From positions 1-11,206 of the forward strand of contig PKTC01000425.1 in the NCBI GenBank assembly GCA_002869305.1: a stretch of DNA of 11,206 nucleotides, read 5' to 3'. The position numbers were made by a program, and so were the translations under genes. The notes beneath the pieces are model-generated. The model searched no databases, was not told where the DNA came from, and saw nothing but the letters and a program-made list of their open reading frames with translations. This document shows, piece by piece, positions 7,744 through 11,206 of the stretch. The number at the start of each line of letters is the position of its first letter. The stretch's first letter is position 1. This DNA comes from Marinilabiliales bacterium (GTDB lineage: Bacteria; Bacteroidota; Bacteroidia; Bacteroidales; UBA12077).

Positions 7744-8994
7744 TTAATCAATTTTATGAATAACTAATCCACTTCTTAGCTTTGGTTCAAACCAAGTTGT
7801 TTTTGGAGGCATTATATTACCTGTATCAGCAATATCAATTAACTGTTGTAATGATGCAGGATATAATGCAAAAGCAACTTTCATATCACCACGATCAACA
7901 CGCTTCGATAATTCACCTAATCCACGAATTCCACCAACGAAATCGATACGTTTTGATGTTCTTAAATCTTTAATATCGAATAAAGGTTCTAAAACTTGTT
8001 TAGAAAGAATAGTAACATCAAGAACCCCGATAGGATCTGCATCATCGTAAGTTCCGGTTCTAGCAGTTAACTTATACCAATTTCCTGCCAAATACATACT
8101 GAATTCATGCAGCTTTGCAGGTTTATAGATATCAGAACCCATTTTCTCTACTTCAAAAGAAGCAGCCAGTTTTTCAACCAATTCATCTTCTGATAATCCA
8201 TTTAAATCTTTTACAACACGATTGTAATCAATAATCTTTAATTGATTATCCGGAAAATGAACAGCCATAAAGAAATTGTATTCCTCATCGCCCGTGTGAT
8301 TTGGATTCTGTTCCTGCTTTTCGATTCCAATACGAGCAGCAGCAGCTGTTCTATGATGACCATCTGCAACATATGTAAAAGGAACTTTAGTTTCAAAAAG
8401 TTCTTCAAGTTTCCTGTTAGTTTCAGCGTTGTTTATTGCCCAGAAATGATGACCAAAACCATCCTCAGCAATAAAATCATAATCTGCTTCTTGTGCTTTA
8501 ACAATATGTTCAACTATAGCATCTATCTCTGGAACAGCCTTATATGAGAAAAATACAGGTTCAATGTTTGCATTTGTGTAACGGGTAAGAACCATTCTAT
8601 CGTCTTCTTTCTCTGGACGTGTTAACTCATGTTTTTTAATAATTCCATTATGATAATCTGCACATGCTGCAGCACCTACAATTCCATATTGAGTTCGTCC
8701 ATCCATTGTTTGAGCATAAATATAAAATTTAGCTTCTTCATCCTGTACTAACCATCCCTTATCCTGAAATGCCTTAAAATTCTCAACAGCTTTTTCATAT
8801 ACTGTATCCGAATGGATGTCAATTCCATGTTCACAATCAATTTCGGCTCTTGTTATGTGTAATAAGGAGCAATCTTTACCTTCAGCCATAACAGCCGCTT
8901 CTTCACTATTCATTACATCATATGGTAATGAAGCTAAATCTTTCGAAATCTCTTTTGGAGGTCTTAATCCTTTAAATGGTTTTATTATTGCCAT
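7744..8994 (-). CDS. DUF1015 family protein (COG4198-type) of the serine cluster
   Basis: The 416-residue cytoplasmic protein has the family pattern: PFKGLRP at the start, SLPYDV (22-27), HELTRPEKEDDR (122-133), ADGHHRTAAA (210-219), FFMAVHFPD (241-249) and a proline-rich end PPKTTWFEPKLRSGL. The charged motifs around His122-Arg133 and Asp211-Arg215 look like an active or ligand-binding site. The biochemical role is not established as far as I know. It is third in the order serC, serA, DUF1015, 74 bases after serA, an association I recall in other Bacteroidota, which points to serine or phosphoserine metabolism. Possible roles are serine kinase, phosphoserine hydrolysis or regulation; none is shown by the sequence. 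Family identity is confident. A terminator hairpin follows. Confidence 0.92.
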   Translation of the reverse strand: MAIIKPFKGLRPPKEISKDLASLPYDVMNSEEAAVMAEGKDCSLLHITRAEIDCEHGIDIHSDTVYEKAVENFKAFQDKGWLVQDEEAKFYIYAQTMDGRTQYGIVGAAACADYHNGIIKKHELTRPEKEDDRMVLTRYTNANIEPVFFSYKAVPEIDAIVEHIVKAQEADYDFIAEDGFGHHFWAINNAETNRKLEELFETKVPFTYVADGHHRTAAAARIGIEKQEQNPNHTGDEEYNFFMAVHFPDNQLKIIDYNRVVKDLNGLSEDELVEKLAASFEVEKMGSDIYKPAKLHEFSMYLAGNWYKLTARTGTYDDADPIGVLDVTILSKQVLEPLFDIKDLRTSKRIDFVGGIRGLGELSKRVDRGDMKVAFALYPASLQQLIDIADTGNIMPPKTTWFEPKLRSGLVIHKID

Positions 8995-9004
8995 ATTAAT
9001 ATAA

Positions 9005-9027
9005 GTTTAAAGTATAAGGTTTAAAGT
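9005..9027. repeat. Short direct repeat in the serA / DUF1015 spacer
   Basis: GTTTAAAGT occurs twice, at 9005-9013 and 9019-9027, with a 14-base period, close to the DUF1015 start. It is AT-rich and may be chance or a small operator; no function is claimed. Confidence 0.35.
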
Positions 9028-9068
9028 TGATAATTAAAAAAACCAACCTAAAACTCTTATAATATTTA

Positions 9069-9989
9069 CTAATTTACCTTGAATGTTGTATTTCCGTTTT
9101 CAATAAAATTTACTATTTGATTAGCTGCTGCTACTCCTGCATTAATATTTGCCTCGGCAGTTTGAGCACCCATCTTTTTTGGTGTAAAGAAAAATCTACC
9201 TTCAAATTTTTCAGCAATTTCGTCTTTGCAATCGGGTGCAATGTCAGAAACATATCTAAAATCTTCACGCTCAGCAAATAATTTCAATAGTTCTTCTTCA
9301 TTAATTACCTCTTTACGAGCAGTATTAACCAAAGTAGCACCTTTAGGCATTTTATTTAAGATATCAAAACCGATAGATTTTTTTGTTTTATCATTTGCAG
9401 GAATATGTAATGAAATATATTGACAGCTTGAGTAAAGTTCTTCAACAGAACTTAATACTTTAACACCATCATTCTCTATATCCTTTTTATTTTTGAATGG
9501 ATCGAACGCGTATACTTCCATGCCAAATCCTTTAGCAATTTTAGCTACCAACTGACCAACATTACCATAAGCATGAATACCAATTTTCTTTCCTTTTAAT
9601 TCGGTTCCGGCTTTACCACTGTAGTTTCCTCGTGCGATCATGACCATCATGCCCAAAGCTAATTCTGCTACAGCATTTGAGTTCTGTCCGGGAGTATTCA
9701 TAGCAACTACGTTGCTGGCAGTGCAAGCTTCCAAATCAAGATTATCGTAACCAGCACCAGCTCGTACAACGATTTTAAGATTTTTAGCAGCACCAATAAC
9801 TTCTTTAGTTACTTTATCGGATCTAACGATTAACGCATCGACATCCTCAACAGCTTTTAAAAAATCAGCATTGCTTGTGTATTTTTCTAATAAAACTAAT
9901 TCATAATTAGCTTTATCTAAAACTTCCTTAATTTGAGTTACTGCTGCAGGAGCAAATGGTTTTTCTGTTGCAACAAGTACTTTTTTCAT
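9069..9989 (-). CDS. serA: D-3-phosphoglycerate dehydrogenase, short lysine-type (no ACT domain)
   Basis: SerA oxidises 3-phosphoglycerate to 3-phosphohydroxypyruvate with NAD, the first step of serine synthesis. At 306 residues it has only the catalytic and NAD-binding domains, lacking the ACT regulatory domain of long SerA forms. Seen are RAGAGYDNLD (76-85), the Rossmann turn AYGNVG (140-145) in place of GxGxxG, Asp163 for NAD preference, and NTARKE with catalytic Arg225. The usual active-site histidine (TPHIGAST) is replaced by lysine: TPKKMGAQT, Lys271. This is the form described for Entamoeba histolytica PGDH, earlier linked to Bacteroides enzymes. The glutamate position is unclear around DIAPDCKDE (249-257). 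It follows serC by 74 bases, but an intrinsic terminator lies between. Without ACT, serine feedback must differ from E. coli SerA. Confidence 0.94.
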   Translation of the reverse strand: MKKVLVATEKPFAPAAVTQIKEVLDKANYELVLLEKYTSNADFLKAVEDVDALIVRSDKVTKEVIGAAKNLKIVVRAGAGYDNLDLEACTASNVVAMNTPGQNSNAVAELALGMMVMIARGNYSGKAGTELKGKKIGIHAYGNVGQLVAKIAKGFGMEVYAFDPFKNKKDIENDGVKVLSSVEELYSSCQYISLHIPANDKTKKSIGFDILNKMPKGATLVNTARKEVINEEELLKLFAEREDFRYVSDIAPDCKDEIAEKFEGRFFFTPKKMGAQTAEANINAGVAAANQIVNFIENGNTTFKVN

Positions 9990-10012
9990 AGTGTTAAGTT
10001 TTTAAGGATTTA

Positions 10013-10043
10013 TAAAAAGACTCAAAGCAAATGCTTTGAGTCT
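10013..10043 (-). terminator. Intrinsic terminator between serC and serA
   Basis: On the minus strand AGACTCAAAGC and GCTTTGAGTCT form a perfect 11-base-pair stem with a 4-base loop (10018-10043), followed directly by TTTTTAT (10011-10017). It lies 21 bases past the serC stop and 28 bases before the serA start. It should end or attenuate transcripts from serC, leaving little room for a separate serA promoter. The plus strand has no T tract, so it acts on the minus strand only. Confidence 0.88.
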
Positions 10044-10063
10044 AGAAATATCTATTATGTTAA

Positions 10064-11137
10064 TTATGCATTCTGAGTTTCAAAATCTTTCATAGCCTGA
10101 ACTAATGCCTGCACATCTTCTATTGTAGAAGCATTGTAAGTAGAGGCGCGGAATCCACCAACTGAGCGGTGACCTTTAATTCCAACACAATTTCTTTCAC
10201 CAGCAAATTTTACAAAATCAGCTTCTTTTTCTTTATACTGCTCTTTCATTACAAAAACGATATTCATTCTAGAGCGATCTTCTTTTTGAACAGGCGATTC
10301 AAACATGTTACTTTCGTCAATTGCATTATATAGCAATTCAGCTCTTTCCTTAGCTAATTTTTCCATTGCAACAACACCGCCCATAGATTTAACCCACTTA
10401 AGTGTTTCGCGAACAGCAAAAATATTAACAACTGGAGGAGTATTAAACATCGAACCATTTTCAACGTGAATACCATATTGTAACATACTTGGAATTTTTC
10501 GATCAGCTACTACTTTTTCTAACATATCGTTGCGAATAATAACGAATGTTACACCAGCTGGACCTAGATTCTTTTGAGATCCACCATAGATCATTGCATA
10601 TTTTGATACATCAACGGGACGACTAATAAAGTCAGATGACATGTCAGCAATAAGAGGTGCTTTCACATCTATATCTTCAAAAATTTCAGTTCCACGAATG
10701 GTATTATTTGTTGTAATATGAACATAATCAACATCATCAGGAATATTAAAACCTTTTGGATAATAAGTATGGTTTTTATCTTCTGAAGAAACTTCAACAA
10801 CTTCTCCAAATAATTTAGCTTCTTTAATCGCTTTTTTAGACCAGGTACCAGTATTTACATAAAATGCCTTTGATTTCAAGAAATTATATGGTATCATAGC
10901 AAACTGCAAACTAGCACCGCCTCCAAGAAATAAAACAGAATAGCCTTCAGGAATACTTAGTACTTCCTTCATTAATTCAACCGTTTCATCCATCACAGCC
11001 TGAAAATCTTTACCTCTGTGCGAAACTTCAAGTATTGATTGACCTATTCCGTTTAGATCAAGAATAGCTTCTGCTGTGTTTTTTAATAATGGATCGGATA
11101 ATTTGCATGGACCAGCGTTAAAAATATGCTTTCTCAT
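10064..11137 (-). CDS. serC: Phosphoserine aminotransferase
   Basis: SerC is a PLP enzyme (class V aminotransferase, fold type I) that converts 3-phosphohydroxypyruvate and glutamate to phosphoserine and 2-oxoglutarate; it can also serve in pyridoxine synthesis. The 357-residue length is normal. Seen are FNAGPCKL at the start, EVSHRGKDF with phosphate-binding His40-Arg41, GGGAS (72-76), NTGTWS (95-100), ADMSSDF (164-170) and GGSQKNLGPAGV with the PLP lysine Lys189, then IKGHRSVGGFRAS near the C-terminus. No residue is missing. It is the first gene of the serC, serA, DUF1015 cluster. No Shine-Dalgarno is seen. The 69 bases upstream are AT-rich, with only a weak TTTATTTG box, so I do not assign a promoter. 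Confidence 0.97.
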   Translation of the reverse strand: MRKHIFNAGPCKLSDPLLKNTAEAILDLNGIGQSILEVSHRGKDFQAVMDETVELMKEVLSIPEGYSVLFLGGGASLQFAMIPYNFLKSKAFYVNTGTWSKKAIKEAKLFGEVVEVSSEDKNHTYYPKGFNIPDDVDYVHITTNNTIRGTEIFEDIDVKAPLIADMSSDFISRPVDVSKYAMIYGGSQKNLGPAGVTFVIIRNDMLEKVVADRKIPSMLQYGIHVENGSMFNTPPVVNIFAVRETLKWVKSMGGVVAMEKLAKERAELLYNAIDESNMFESPVQKEDRSRMNIVFVMKEQYKEKEADFVKFAGERNCVGIKGHRSVGGFRASTYNASTIEDVQALVQAMKDFETQNA

Positions 11138-11206
11138 AATGTATTGTTTTTTAATTTATTAACTATTTAAAATTTGAGACTGCAAGATGCAAATAAATTT
11201 TAAATT

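Noticed and set aside
11138..11206. Promoter for serC
   Set aside because: The AT-rich sequence holds only a one-mismatch TAnnTTTG-like box with no fitting -33 element.

Overview
The window reads as chromosome from a low-GC Bacteroidota, most likely an anaerobic or marine Bacteroidales/Marinilabiliales-type organism. This rests on protein style (a Bacteroidota-type UvrA, an ECF sigma factor, a short lysine-type phosphoglycerate dehydrogenase), mostly absent Shine-Dalgarno sequences, TAnnTTTG-like promoter boxes, and a palindromic intergenic repeat common in this phylum. No phage, transposon, CRISPR or RNA gene was seen. Placement below phylum is inference.

Layout. (1) 85-3653: an ECF sigma factor gene (-) diverges from uvrA (+). 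uvrA is complete except for one in-frame TAA at codon 264. (2) 3658-5100: a two-gene (-) unit encodes a surface-type lipoprotein and then a small secreted protein. The second gene also carries an in-frame TAA, just after its signal peptide. A bidirectional terminator separates this unit from uvrA. (3) 5357-5872: a small all-helical, HEAT-like protein gene (+) whose stop codon lies in the loop of a terminator shared with the next (-) unit. (4) 5886-7554: yggS, then a dihydroorotate-dehydrogenase-like gene without the usual catalytic cysteine or serine. (5) 7744-11137: a serine biosynthesis cluster in the order serC, serA, DUF1015-family gene. It has an intrinsic terminator between serC and serA, and it ends at a hairpin made from one half of an inverted pair of Bacteroidota palindromic repeats.

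How the genes work together. SerA and SerC supply the first two steps of the phosphorylated serine pathway (3-phosphoglycerate to 3-phosphohydroxypyruvate to phosphoserine). The DUF1015 protein is tied to them by position and may act on serine or phosphoserine. YggS handles PLP, the cofactor SerC needs, but it sits in its own unit. The most unusual observations are the two single-codon TAA interruptions within about 2.5 kb, the Lys-for-His active site of SerA, the intra-operon terminator, and the conserved but unassigned DUF1015 and DHOD-like proteins. I did not find a clearly new multi-gene system; the lipoprotein plus small secreted protein pair is the least understood module.
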